Assembly (NCBI RefSeq): GCF_900312995.1 | Contig: NZ_ONZI01000002.1 | Location: 62,001 to 126,000, forward strand | From: Kushneria phyllosphaerae | GTDB lineage: Bacteria; Pseudomonadota; Gammaproteobacteria; Pseudomonadales; Halomonadaceae | Direction of reading: 5' to 3' | Length of the DNA stretch: 64,000 bases | Shown: piece after piece, positions 18,785 to 27,942 of the stretch | Layout: every line of letters begins with the position of its first letter | How positions within the stretch are numbered: position 1 is the first letter of the stretch | Program-made: the position numbers and the translations under genes | Notes under the pieces: model-generated | Told to the model about the DNA's origin: nothing | What the model saw: the letters and a program-made list of their open reading frames with translations, nothing else | Databases searched by the model: none

Positions 18785-18971
18785 CCTGATGCCATGCCTT
18801 TTGATCGTATTAGAAGGCTATCGGCAGACAGGAAGCGTCCTGAACGCATTGACCAATGACATCTTCAGCAAGTTTCAAGCGCCGTTAACACCCGGTAAAA
18901 GCCCATTGGCCCAGATGTTGAGGGTGCCGCAGAGATCGCCTTCATCAGTTGCCATGCTTTCCTTTAGGCAA

Positions 18972-18996
18972 TAAAAAACCCGGCACCATGGCCGGG
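18972..18996 (-). terminator. Intrinsic terminator of the three-repeat protein gene
   Basis: On the minus strand, CCCGGC and GCCGGG arms around a six-base loop are followed by TTTTTTAT, about 20 bases after the stop of the gene that begins at 19474. Confidence 0.9.
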
Positions 18997-19018
18997 CAAG
19001 GAAAATCATCAATCGCTA

Positions 19019-19474
19019 TCAGAGTGACGCTGATAACGCTTGGCTCATTACCATCTGATCGTTATCCTGCTCGAACTCAACCTGAACGGCTGATGCAGCA
19101 TTCATCGATTGAGAAGTGCTGGCAAGCGCATCTGTCATGGCCGGGCTGTGGCTATGATAGCCATAAGGAGATGCGTGATTGACGTCAGCACTGGTAACGC
19201 TTGAATGAGCCTGGCGATTCAGCGGCTGATGGATGTTCTCGTATGTCTCGGCCATGGCCACGCTATGACCATTGGATGCAGAAGGCAGGCCTTTCAACTC
19301 TGTGCGATGCGGGACACCAGAAGTATCGAGAGACTGACTGGTATTGGCATCGGTTTGCGCCATGGCGGTGCTCTGACCGTTTGTCATGGGGGTAACCTGA
19401 GATGAAGCCATGGCCGTGCCGGTCGTGGTGGCAATCACTAACGCTGAAATGATGGAAACCAGTGAAGTACGCAT
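19019..19474 (-). CDS. Secreted protein with three imperfect repeats, function unknown
   Basis: Not recognised. The 151-residue product has a clear signal peptide (1-24, cleavage after AMA) and a low-complexity mature part rich in Ser, Ala, Thr, Gln and His. Three imperfect 21-residue repeats are visible: NGQSTAMAQTDANTSQSLDT (from 32), NGHSVAMAETYENIHQPLNR (from 68) and HSHSPAMTDALASTSQSMNA (from 107), about 36-39 residues apart. The shared core is xSxAMxxTxxxxxQxLN. There are no cysteines in the mature part. A strong AAGGAG ribosome site precedes the ATG at 19474 and a strong terminator follows, so it is expressed as a single gene. It sits in an AT-rich stretch next to an integrase scar. 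Confidence 0.75.
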   Translation of the reverse strand: MRTSLVSIISALVIATTTGTAMASSQVTPMTNGQSTAMAQTDANTSQSLDTSGVPHRTELKGLPSASNGHSVAMAETYENIHQPLNRQAHSSVTSADVNHASPYGYHSHSPAMTDALASTSQSMNAASAVQVEFEQDNDQMVMSQALSASL

Positions 19475-20101
19475 AATAAACTCCTTTATATCTTCCTGAT
19501 GAAAGAAAAACGGAGCTTCTCGCTGTGTATAAAGCGAAACATTTCGTTTTTCTCTCTGTGTGGGAAGCATTATGCGACTTAGGTCGAAAACCATAAATGC
19601 ACGAAACGACACAAGCTTGTTGTCAAATATGCACCAATCACATGGTAATCCCTGTTGCAGAGATTATAAAAAAGCAGCTAATCACATGAATGAACTGAAA
19701 TAAATTCATCACCCCACTGGCTGTGTTTCCTCTTCGCCTAACCTCTCCGTCCATTCACCTTCTTTTGCTGAAATACCTGCCTTCCATGTCACGCTGAAAT
19801 TCCATCATCGTCATGTCATTGACTCACAACAATATACCCAGGTGCGCATGAGCAATGCCTGAGTGCTTTGACGGGTATTTATAAGGCTGGGAGCGTTATC
19901 TGAAGGGCAAGGCGCGCAGCACCTGATGATGAAAATCCTTTACTGGACATCGCTGCCCCATTTACTGCCAATTACTGGCGATAGTGACATGGTTTAAGCA
20001 ACGGGTATCAAAACGACATTCGTTATCAGGTATCACGGGGGCAGGAAGAGTGAATGCGTGCATTCACGAACGCAAGGATACGCCAGCATCAAGGATGATA
20101 A
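19475..20101. other. AT-rich stretch without a convincing gene
   Basis: About 630 bases with base composition clearly below the neighbours (line-by-line GC near 37-50%). It carries the upstream region of the three-repeat gene and an inverted repeat GTGAATGC/GCATTCAC at 20050-20067. No ORF here has a ribosome site and a plausible product. It reads like the residue of an acquired segment between comF and tRNA-Leu. Confidence 0.5.
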
Positions 20102-20217
20102 GCGAAGAGGGCATATTTGCAGATCGTGGAGGAACAACTAGAAGTCGTAGAGAAACTACCGGGAGGTGCCCGTCGATCAGGATGACGAAGCGGTACATGT
20201 ATCTGGCGCCGCACTGA
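20102..20217 (+). pseudogene. Probable frameshifted remnant of a tyrosine integrase C-terminus
   Basis: The frame ending at the stop 20215-20217 reads PSIRMTKRYMYLAPH, close to the C-terminal integrase consensus in which an MT-x-RY-x-x-L-A-P block follows the LGHSSIQ motif. One frame over, directly before it, the DNA reads LEVVEKLPGG, which resembles the preceding LxxLxKLLGH. A single frameshift near 20160 would join the two. Only about 35 codons are preserved and no start exists. The tRNA-Leu 3' end is 37 bases away, the usual neighbour of an integrase. A chance match is possible because the segment is short. Confidence 0.45.
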
Positions 20218-20254
20218 GTGAGGCAGAAATAGCTGTCGATTACTGATCATTCAA

Positions 20255-20339
20255 TGGTGCGGAAGGAGAGACTCGAACTCTCACGCCTTACGGCACTGGA
20301 ACCTAAATCCAGCGTGTCTACCAATTCCACCACTCCCGC
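20255..20339 (-). tRNA. tRNA-Leu (anticodon UAG)
   Basis: Reading the minus strand, GCGGGAG pairs with CTTCCGC to form the acceptor stem, the anticodon arm CTGGA/TCCAG encloses the loop TTTAGGT giving anticodon UAG, a long variable arm (class II) follows, and the T arm contains GTTCGAGTC. The CCA end is encoded at 20257-20255. It reads CUA and other CUN leucine codons. An integrase scar lies just past its 3' end. Confidence 0.97.
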
Positions 20340-20420
20340 GAGTGCGGCGTATTGTACGCATTGCACCGTGGCAGTCAATCAGCAGAAGCATACGCATGTC
20401 CGTTTCGTGAATTGCGGACA

Positions 20421-20447
20421 AAGAAAAGCCCCTCTACAAGGAGGGGC
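20421..20447 (-). terminator. Minus-strand terminator with no gene in front of it
   Basis: GCCCCTC and GAGGGGC arms around a six-base loop; on the minus strand they are followed by TTTTCTTT. No protein gene on that strand ends here. It may close an undescribed small RNA, or shield the tRNA from read-through. Confidence 0.7.
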
Positions 20448-20620
20448 AAAGAAACCCAGAAGGATGTCTTGCACTATCTCTGACTACGGTAGTCGGAATT
20501 GGTTCCACACTTTCTGAATTAATCACGAAAATCGTGTCCGCAGTATCACGGCACTGATCGTAACCACCGCCATAGCCGGATATTCAAAACATTAGACCAG
20601 CCTTAATTTAAGGCTCTACT
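20448..20620 (-). ncRNA. Candidate small RNA upstream of a minus-strand terminator
   Basis: Inferred only. Between 20448 and 20620 there is no credible ORF, yet the segment holds small hairpin-forming repeats: TCACGA/TCGTG near 20523-20536, GACTA/TAGTC near 20481-20495, and a near-perfect palindrome AGCCTTAA-T-TTAAGGCT at 20599-20615. It ends in a clean terminator. The 5' end is not defined, and no known RNA family was recognised. Confidence 0.25.
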
Positions 20621-20642
20621 CGCCTATTTGCCAATACAGGCA

Positions 20643-20656
20643 GGCCTGTACAGGCC
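20643..20656. promoter_or_regulatory. 14-base palindrome ahead of the small-ORF cluster
   Basis: GGCCTGTACAGGCC is self-complementary. It lies about 100 bases before the first small ORF and just ahead of a possible extended -10 (TGCTAGAGT, 20666-20674), where an operator might be placed. No regulator is known. Confidence 0.35.
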
Positions 20657-20752
20657 ACTACATTGTGCTAGAGTCTGCGCCGCATTGAAGACAAGGAATG
20701 CCTTCGAGCGCAGACATCACGTATTGCCATCCATACCGACAAGGGAAATGTC

Positions 20753-20965
20753 ATGAATCCGACCGGCTCTCGCAGTGGTCCGCGTTGCCCAGAATGTAAT
20801 ATCACGCTTTCCTGGCCCGGGCGCACGCCGGACCACCATGAACTACGATGCCCTAATGGGCATTACATCTGCACCATGCAGGAATTTCGTCAGGCCGCCT
20901 TTGATCTTGCCATGGCCGAGGAGTATCAGCTTCACCGTACCGGCATGGCGCGCAAGGCAGGTTAG
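20753..20965 (+). CDS. Small zinc-ribbon-like protein, unknown function
   Basis: Not recognised. The 70-residue product has Cys-x2-Cys (RCPECN, 12-15) and, after about 17 residues, RCPNGHYIC (Cys32, then Cys40), an arrangement that could bind one zinc ion as a ribbon. A hydrophilic helical tail (MQEFRQAAFDLAMAEEYQLH) follows. The ATG is preceded by AAGGGAA. It is the first of four small ORFs on the same strand, and the next begins 40 bases after its stop. Related short proteins may exist in Halomonadaceae, but I cannot confirm this. Confidence 0.65.
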   Translation: MNPTGSRSGPRCPECNITLSWPGRTPDHHELRCPNGHYICTMQEFRQAAFDLAMAEEYQLHRTGMARKAG

Positions 20966-21005
20966 CGCCATCGACCAGGGCATGTCCGACAACAGGAGCA
21001 TCATC

Positions 21006-21365
21006 ATGCGACATTATCGCGCTGGTCTTCTTTCATTGTCTGCCGGTCTGTTACTGGCCATGATCACGACACAGGGCATGGCAGCTTCACAGGAGCGCGC
21101 CGGAAGCGAGGCGCAGCAACGCTTTGAGCGCGCTCAGCAACATTCCCGCATCCAGTCCGGTAAAGCTCGCGTCAATCGTCAAAAATCCAGTCTGCGCAAC
21201 CAGCAGACCATGTCTGGCAATGAGCGTCCCCTGCAACAGCAGCAACTGCGGCAATCACAGCGTGAACTGCAGGTAGACAAGCGTCGTTATCAGCAGCGCA
21301 GCACTACTTCCGCCACTGGCGCTTCCAGCACAACAGACAATGACCGTGATGGCGGTGTTCGCTGA
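21006..21365 (+). CDS. Exported Gln/Arg-rich protein, unknown function
   Basis: Not recognised. The 119-residue product has a signal peptide (1-26, cleavage after GMA) and a very polar mature part dominated by Gln, Arg and Ser (for example RPLQQQQLRQSQRELQ), predicted to be mainly helical or disordered. It has no cysteines. The longer open frame upstream overlaps the zinc-ribbon gene and is discounted, because the ATG at 21006 is preceded by AGGAG seven bases away and begins the signal peptide. Composition alone does not give a function; a periplasmic stress-type protein is one guess. Confidence 0.65.
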   Translation: MRHYRAGLLSLSAGLLLAMITTQGMAASQERAGSEAQQRFERAQQHSRIQSGKARVNRQKSSLRNQQTMSGNERPLQQQQLRQSQRELQVDKRRYQQRSTTSATGASSTTDNDRDGGVR

Positions 21366-21408
21366 TACACTATCATGAACCAATCTGTTCTCGATGGAGT
21401 TGCTCACG

Positions 21409-21618
21409 ATGACCCGTCCCTGCTATCCGGAACATCACACGCCCTGTCAGGCATGGGCATCGCGCTGGGTGGAATCCTTTCTGGAGTGTCCTGACGAGGC
21501 GTGGAACACGTTTGAATCTGCACATCGGACAGCCTTTATCATTTTGCGAGTCACCCGCCCGGAAATGGGCGCAGAGATATTGATCGACTCACTGATTCAG
21601 GCACAGATGGTATCGTAA
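21409..21618 (+). CDS. Small conserved-looking protein, unknown function
   Basis: Not recognised. The 69-residue product MTRPCYPEHHTPC... is soluble, with a central stretch WVESFLECPDEAWNTFESAH and a C-terminal helix (RPEMGAEILIDSLIQAQ). GGAG precedes the ATG at 21409; an ATG five codons upstream has a poorer site. Its stop codon overlaps the start of the next ORF (TAATG), so the two are probably translated by coupling and may act together. Confidence 0.55.
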   Translation: MTRPCYPEHHTPCQAWASRWVESFLECPDEAWNTFESAHRTAFIILRVTRPEMGAEILIDSLIQAQMVS

Positions 21619-21869
21619 TGTCCCAGCAGAAAAGCGGTGTGCCGACAGACGACCCATCAGAAGACACGATGCCAATGGGGTATCGTTCCCTGCGCAACCC
21701 GCTGCCTTCCAATCGGCGTTATCGCAATGTGCTGTGGTATGAACGGTTCAATTGGCTGATATTGACCCTGTTTGCCCTGTTCAGCCCAATCGTGCTGGCC
21801 CTGGTGATCGGCCATGTGCAACACATCCCCATGCCCTTTTCAAATCTTGCCCTTCCCTTTTTGCACTGA
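21618..21869 (+). CDS. Small single-span membrane protein, unknown function
   Basis: Not recognised. The 83-residue product has a polar N-terminal half (about 1-43) followed by one membrane span (WLILTLFALFSPIVLALVIG, about 46-65) and a short C-terminus. The start ATG shares its A with the upstream stop codon, indicating translational coupling. The last gene of a four-ORF run that ends just before the converging siroheme-type gene. Confidence 0.55.
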   Translation: MSQQKSGVPTDDPSEDTMPMGYRSLRNPLPSNRRYRNVLWYERFNWLILTLFALFSPIVLALVIGHVQHIPMPFSNLALPFLH

Positions 21870-21906
21870 GCACGTCTCCAAAGCCTTGCAGACGCCTGGT
21901 CACTGA

Positions 21907-23082
21907 TCAGCGACTATCGGCCAGCGGGAGCGGCGAAGGATGCTTGCCGGTGGCCCAGCCCAGACTTTTTGCCGTTTGCGTAGCAAACCAGCCCAGCGTC
22001 TCATGCAGGTTCACGACCTCACCCACGATGATCAGGGTGGGCGGTGCTGCCTTTAGATCCGCCAGCCGGCCCGGTAGATTTTCGAGTGTGCCGGTATGCA
22101 GGCGCTGCCGGGCGGTCGTGCCCTGCTCTACCAGCGCAATGGGCGTTGAGCCGGATAGACCATGCTGAATCAGCTGTTCGCACAGCGTGTCCAGCGTCCC
22201 CAGTCCCATATAAAACACCAGTGTCTGGCCGGGCGCCGCCAGTGTCTGCCAGTCAAGATCGCAGGTGCCGTTGCGAAGATGGCCGGTCACGAACCGTACC
22301 GACTGGGCATGATCCCGATGCGTCAACGGAATACCGGTATAAGCCGAAATCCCCGTGGCCGCCGTAATGCCCGGCACGACTTCAAAGGAAAGCTTTGCGG
22401 CGGCCAGCGCCTGCAGCTCCTCTCCGCCCCGACCAAAGATGAAAGGGTCGCCGCCTTTCAGTCGAACGACCTGATACCCACCGCGTGCCCAATCCACCAG
22501 TGACTGGTTGATGCCTTCCTGAGGCACGCTGTGCGCCGAGCGCGCCTTGCCAACGTAAAGACGGCGCGCCTGCGGGTTGGCAAGCGCCAGAATTTCCGGG
22601 CTGACCAGCCGATCATGAATGACCACGTCTGCCTCACGTAGTCGCTCCAGCGCCCGCAGGGTTAAAAGTCCCGGGTCTCCCGGCCCGGCACCGACCAGCG
22701 AGACATGGCCGCGCCGCAGGGCCCTGGGTGTCTCGGGCGCCAGCGCCCGGGTTCGAACGGGCAGTCGCACGGTCGATAATTCAGGACAGCCCGGCACATG
22801 CACACCAATGTGGCTTTGACGTGCGGTCTCTGCCCAGCGCGCATCTTCGGCAGCACTACCGGTAGCCACGACCCAGAGCTGACCGGTCCGTGGCATGTCA
22901 TCAACACAGCGCCAGCCCTCTTCACGCGCAAGCGTCGCCAGCGCCGGCATCATCTCACCGTGCAGGGTCAGGGCCAGGTCAAGCCCCTGGAACTGGCGGG
23001 CCATCATCAGGGCGGCCTGACCGGCACCGATCAGGTGCGCATCCAGATGGCGAGGATCAAACTGAAGAGAAAGCAGTTCCAT
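21907..23082 (-). CDS. cobA: Uroporphyrinogen-III C-methyltransferase with a shrunken CysG N-terminal domain
   Basis: Adds two methyl groups to uroporphyrinogen III to make precorrin-2, on the way to siroheme or cobalamin. The 391-residue product has a complete methyltransferase part from about 125 on: [43 protein letters not shown] and [10 protein letters not shown]. In front of it are only some 120 residues resembling the CysG dehydrogenase/ferrochelatase domain ([16 protein letters not shown] for the NAD loop; [11 protein letters not shown] where CysG has a DDPEL motif). The catalytic Asp of that domain and its dimerisation half are absent. Start at 23082 with a weak ribosome site. It lies next to serS, as cysG does in Pseudomonas. 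Confidence 0.88.
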   Translation of the reverse strand: MELLSLQFDPRHLDAHLIGAGQAALMMARQFQGLDLALTLHGEMMPALATLAREEGWRCVDDMPRTGQLWVVATGSAAEDARWAETARQSHIGVHVPGCPELSTVRLPVRTRALAPETPRALRRGHVSLVGAGPGDPGLLTLRALERLREADVVIHDRLVSPEILALANPQARRLYVGKARSAHSVPQEGINQSLVDWARGGYQVVRLKGGDPFIFGRGGEELQALAAAKLSFEVVPGITAATGISAYTGIPLTHRDHAQSVRFVTGHLRNGTCDLDWQTLAAPGQTLVFYMGLGTLDTLCEQLIQHGLSGSTPIALVEQGTTARQRLHTGTLENLPGRLADLKAAPPTLIIVGEVVNLHETLGWFATQTAKSLGWATGKHPSPLPLADSR

Positions 23083-23160
23083 AAGCGCTCTGAGAGTTGT
23101 CGTTATCGCTTCGTGATGACGTGCGCCGGGATCCACTCCCGAATACCGACGCACACACCC

Positions 23161-24738
<1,578 letters not shown>

Positions 24739-24740
24739 TC

Positions 24741-27700
24741 ATGACCGAACAGCTTAAGACCCCAGCGCTCGAGCAGTGCTATCAGCAGTTTCTTGACGCC
24801 CTTGATGCCCGCGGATTCAAGGGCGACATCGCGGCAGATGATGCCAACCGCGTGGTTCTGGCCACCGACAATTCGATCTATCAGCGCCTGCCCCGCGCCG
24901 TCATCTATCCACGTGATGGCGATGACATTACCCTTCTGGCCACGCTTGCTGGCGAGTCAGTCTTCGCCGAGGTAGTACTGGCCCCGCGCGGCGGCGGCAC
25001 CGGGACCAACGGACAATCCCTGACCGATGGGCTGGTGGTGGATGTGACCCGCCATATGCATCACATCATCGACATCGATGTGGACAACCGGCGAGTGCGG
25101 GTTCAGGCGGGCGTGGTCAAGGATCAGCTCAATGCCGCGCTCAAGCCCTACGGGCTATTTTTTGCCCCCGAGCTGTCAACCTCCAACCGTGCCACCATTG
25201 GCGGCATGATCAGCACCGACGCCTGCGGCCAGGGTTCGCGCGCCTATGGCAAGACACGCCATCACGTGCTTGAACTTGATGTGGCCCTGCTGGGCGGTGA
25301 GCGCTTTAACAGTCGAACGCTTGATGACACCGAGCTTGACGTCCAATGCGCTCGTACGGACAAGGTCGGTGAGGTGCATCGCTGCGCCCGCGAGATCATC
25401 GAAACCCGTCAGGAACAGATCAAGCGTGTTTTTCCGCCGCTCAACCGCAGCCTGACCGGCTATGATCTGGCGCACCTGCGCACCGAACAGGGCCTTTTTG
25501 ATCTCAATAGCGTCTTGTGCGGCAGCGAAGGATCCCTGGGCTTTCTGATTGAAGCCACGCTCAATGTCCTGCCGCTGCCGAAATATTCGGCCCTGATCAA
25601 CGTCCGCTATCCGGGCTTCATGGATGCCCTGCGCGACGCGCGCGCTCTAATGGGCAGTGATGACAGCAGCGATGCCCCCACCTCGATCGAAACCATCGAC
25701 GACCGCGTTTTAATGCTCGCCATGGAAGACATCATCTGGGATGGCGTGGCCGAATATTTTCCTGCCGGTGAGGAAGGCAGCGCGCCAGTGCGGGGCATCA
25801 ATCTGGTGGAATTCAACGACAACGACGAGGCGTCTCTCAAGCGTCGCGTCGAGCGGTTTACCAAAGCGCTGGCAGACAACAGCGACGTCGAGCGTCTGGG
25901 CCATACCATCGCCTGGGGCCGCGAGCGCATTACCACGGTCTACGGCATGCGAAAGCGCGCGGTCGGGCTTTTGGGAAATGTGCAGGGCGAGAAGCGTCCG
26001 ATCCCGTTTATCGAGGATACGGCCGTCCCGCCCGAGCAGCTTGCCGATTACATCGGTGAATTCCGCGCCCTGCTCGACGATTACGGTCTCGAATATGGCA
26101 TGTTCGGCCATGTGGATGCCGGCGTGCTGCACGTCCGGCCGGCCATCGATATGAAGGACCCCAGGCAGGCCGCCCTGATTCGTCCGTTATCCGATGAAGT
26201 GGTCGCCCTCACCCAGCGCTACGGCGGCCTTTTATGGGGCGAACATGGCAAGGGCATTCGTTCGGAATACACACCGACCTTCTTTGGCGACCTTTACCCG
26301 GCGCTCCAACAGCTCAAGGGCGCCTTTGATCCGCACAATCAGCTCAACCCCGGCAAGATTGCCACCCCGCCACAAACGGATGCCACGCTGCTGAGCGTGG
26401 ATGGCGTCACGACCCGCGGCGAGCTGGATCGGACCATTGATGAGCGCGTGTGGCAAAGCTATCAAAGTGCGGTCTACTGCAATGGCAACGGCGCCTGCTA
26501 CAACTACGACCCCAACGATGCCATGTGTCCATCATGGAAGGCCACCCGTGAGCGCGTTCACTCGCCCAAGGGGCGCGCCAGCCTGATGCGTGAATGGCTA
26601 CGCCGCGAACAGGATGCCGGCAACGATGTGCTGGCCGAGGCCCGTGAGCTGCGCCAGACCGGAAGTTTCCAGCGGCTTAAAACGCTGCCGTCCAGGCTAC
26701 GGCGCACGTTCAGCGGCGATGATCGCTTCTCGGACGAGGTTCATGAGGCCATGGCCGGCTGTCTGGCCTGCAAATCCTGCGCCGGGCAGTGTCCGGTGCG
26801 GGTCAATGTGCCGGATTTTCGCAGCCGTTTTCTGGAGCTTTACCATGGCAGGCGTATCAGGCCCCTGCGCGACCATCTTATCGCCCGCATGGAAACCCTG
26901 ATGCCCCGCCTCAAACCCGTAGCCCCGCTGTACAACACTCTGCTGCGCCAGAAAGTGGTACGCCACATCATGGCGCGCTGGATCGGCATGGTGGATGCAC
27001 CGAGCTTTTCACCCAGCGACTTCCACAGGCAGCTCCGTGCCTGGGGCATCGCCGAGGCGACGCCGGTGGCGCTGGGACTTTTAAGCGAGCAACAAAAGGC
27101 GCGCAGCGTTGTGCTGGTACAGGACGCCTTTACTTCGTGGTTTGATGCCGGCGTTGCCCGCGAAGTGGTCGAGTGTCTGAGTCTTTTGGGCCTTCGCGTG
27201 TTCGTCGCACCTTACCTGCCCAACGGCAAACCCATGCACGTACAGGGCTTTATGGGCCATTTCACCCGGGCCGCCACAAGGCAGGCCAGGCAGCTTCGAG
27301 CGCTGGCGCGTCTTGGGGTACCGTTGATGGGGCTCGACCCGGCCATGACCCTGACCTACCGTCAGGAGTATGTCGACGCACTGGGAAAGGAAAATGTCCC
27401 CGAGGTATTGCTGCCCCAGGAATGGCTCCTTTCGATGGCCGCGGCGCTCGCGCCGTCATCATCAGGCACATCAGAGCCTTCAAGAGTGCGCTACCGGCTT
27501 TTGAGTCACTGCACCGAGAAGACCAACGCACCCGGCAGCGCCAAGGCGTGGCAGCAGGTCTTCCATGCTTTTGGTCTGGAGCTTGAACTGGTGCCCACGG
27601 GCTGCTGCGGAATGTCCGGTACCTACGGACATGAGGCGCGCAACCTTGAGACCTCTCACATCATCTACAGTCAATCATGGCAGCCGCTGGTGGACACCGC

Positions 27701-27833
27701 TGACGACAATACCCACCTGCTGGCCACGGGCTACTCCTGTCGAAGCCAGGTCAAACGCTTTTCGAGCATCACGCTTGAGCATCCGATTCAGGCCCTGTTG
27801 ACCCATCTTCGCCATCAGAAAGCGTCATATTAA
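24741..27833 (+). CDS. ydiJ: D-2-hydroxyglutarate dehydrogenase, YdiJ type (FAD and iron-sulfur)
   Basis: A large flavoprotein that oxidises D-2-hydroxyglutarate and passes electrons on through iron-sulfur clusters. The 1030-residue length fits YdiJ. An FAD-binding PCMH domain (PRGGGTGTNGQSLTDG) is followed by the FAD-oxidase C-domain (LLWGEHGKGIRSEY), then a ferredoxin-like segment with CLACKSCAGQCPV (around 673-685), and a CCG-type Cys-rich domain near the end (SHCTEKT, TGCCGMSGTYGH, ATGYSCRSQ). The GTG six bases earlier is a less likely start. It is divergent from serS, with about 300 bases between them that hold no gene, and ends with a hairpin. Confidence 0.93.
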   Translation: MTEQLKTPALEQCYQQFLDALDARGFKGDIAADDANRVVLATDNSIYQRLPRAVIYPRDGDDITLLATLAGESVFAEVVLAPRGGGTGTNGQSLTDGLVVDVTRHMHHIIDIDVDNRRVRVQAGVVKDQLNAALKPYGLFFAPELSTSNRATIGGMISTDACGQGSRAYGKTRHHVLELDVALLGGERFNSRTLDDTELDVQCARTDKVGEVHRCAREIIETRQEQIKRVFPPLNRSLTGYDLAHLRTEQGLFDLNSVLCGSEGSLGFLIEATLNVLPLPKYSALINVRYPGFMDALRDARALMGSDDSSDAPTSIETIDDRVLMLAMEDIIWDGVAEYFPAGEEGSAPVRGINLVEFNDNDEASLKRRVERFTKALADNSDVERLGHTIAWGRERITTVYGMRKRAVGLLGNVQGEKRPIPFIEDTAVPPEQLADYIGEFRALLDDYGLEYGMFGHVDAGVLHVRPAIDMKDPRQAALIRPLSDEVVALTQRYGGLLWGEHGKGIRSEYTPTFFGDLYPALQQLKGAFDPHNQLNPGKIATPPQTDATLLSVDGVTTRGELDRTIDERVWQSYQSAVYCNGNGACYNYDPNDAMCPSWKATRERVHSPKGRASLMREWLRREQDAGNDVLAEARELRQTGSFQRLKTLPSRLRRTFSGDDRFSDEVHEAMAGCLACKSCAGQCPVRVNVPDFRSRFLELYHGRRIRPLRDHLIARMETLMPRLKPVAPLYNTLLRQKVVRHIMARWIGMVDAPSFSPSDFHRQLRAWGIAEATPVALGLLSEQQKARSVVLVQDAFTSWFDAGVAREVVECLSLLGLRVFVAPYLPNGKPMHVQGFMGHFTRAATRQARQLRALARLGVPLMGLDPAMTLTYRQEYVDALGKENVPEVLLPQEWLLSMAAALAPSSSGTSEPSRVRYRLLSHCTEKTNAPGSAKAWQQVFHAFGLELELVPTGCCGMSGTYGHEARNLETSHIIYSQSWQPLVDTADDNTHLLATGYSCRSQVKRFSSITLEHPIQALLTHLRHQKASY

Positions 27834-27841
27834 TGATCAAA

Positions 27842-27868
27842 GGCCGCCACACAGAGGCGGCCTCTTTC
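27842..27868 (+). terminator. Intrinsic terminator of ydiJ
   Basis: GGCCGCC and GGCGGCC arms with a seven-base loop, followed by TCTTTC. Confidence 0.8.
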
Positions 27869-27942
27869 ACTGTCCGTTGCAACGACTATCGCCTACGTCT
27901 AGGCTGCGCCCTCATTATTGCCCCCTATCGGAATCTTCCTGC

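Noticed and set aside
18785..20254. Duplicate of the tRNA-Leu 3' end as an attachment-site repeat
   Set aside because: No second copy of the tRNA 3' end was seen in the adjoining interval.
20519..20590. Frame reading ITALIVTTAIAGYSKH, resembling part of the 49-residue membrane protein
   Set aside because: No start codon or ribosome site, a stop lies directly upstream in frame, and the likeness covers only a short hydrophobic stretch.
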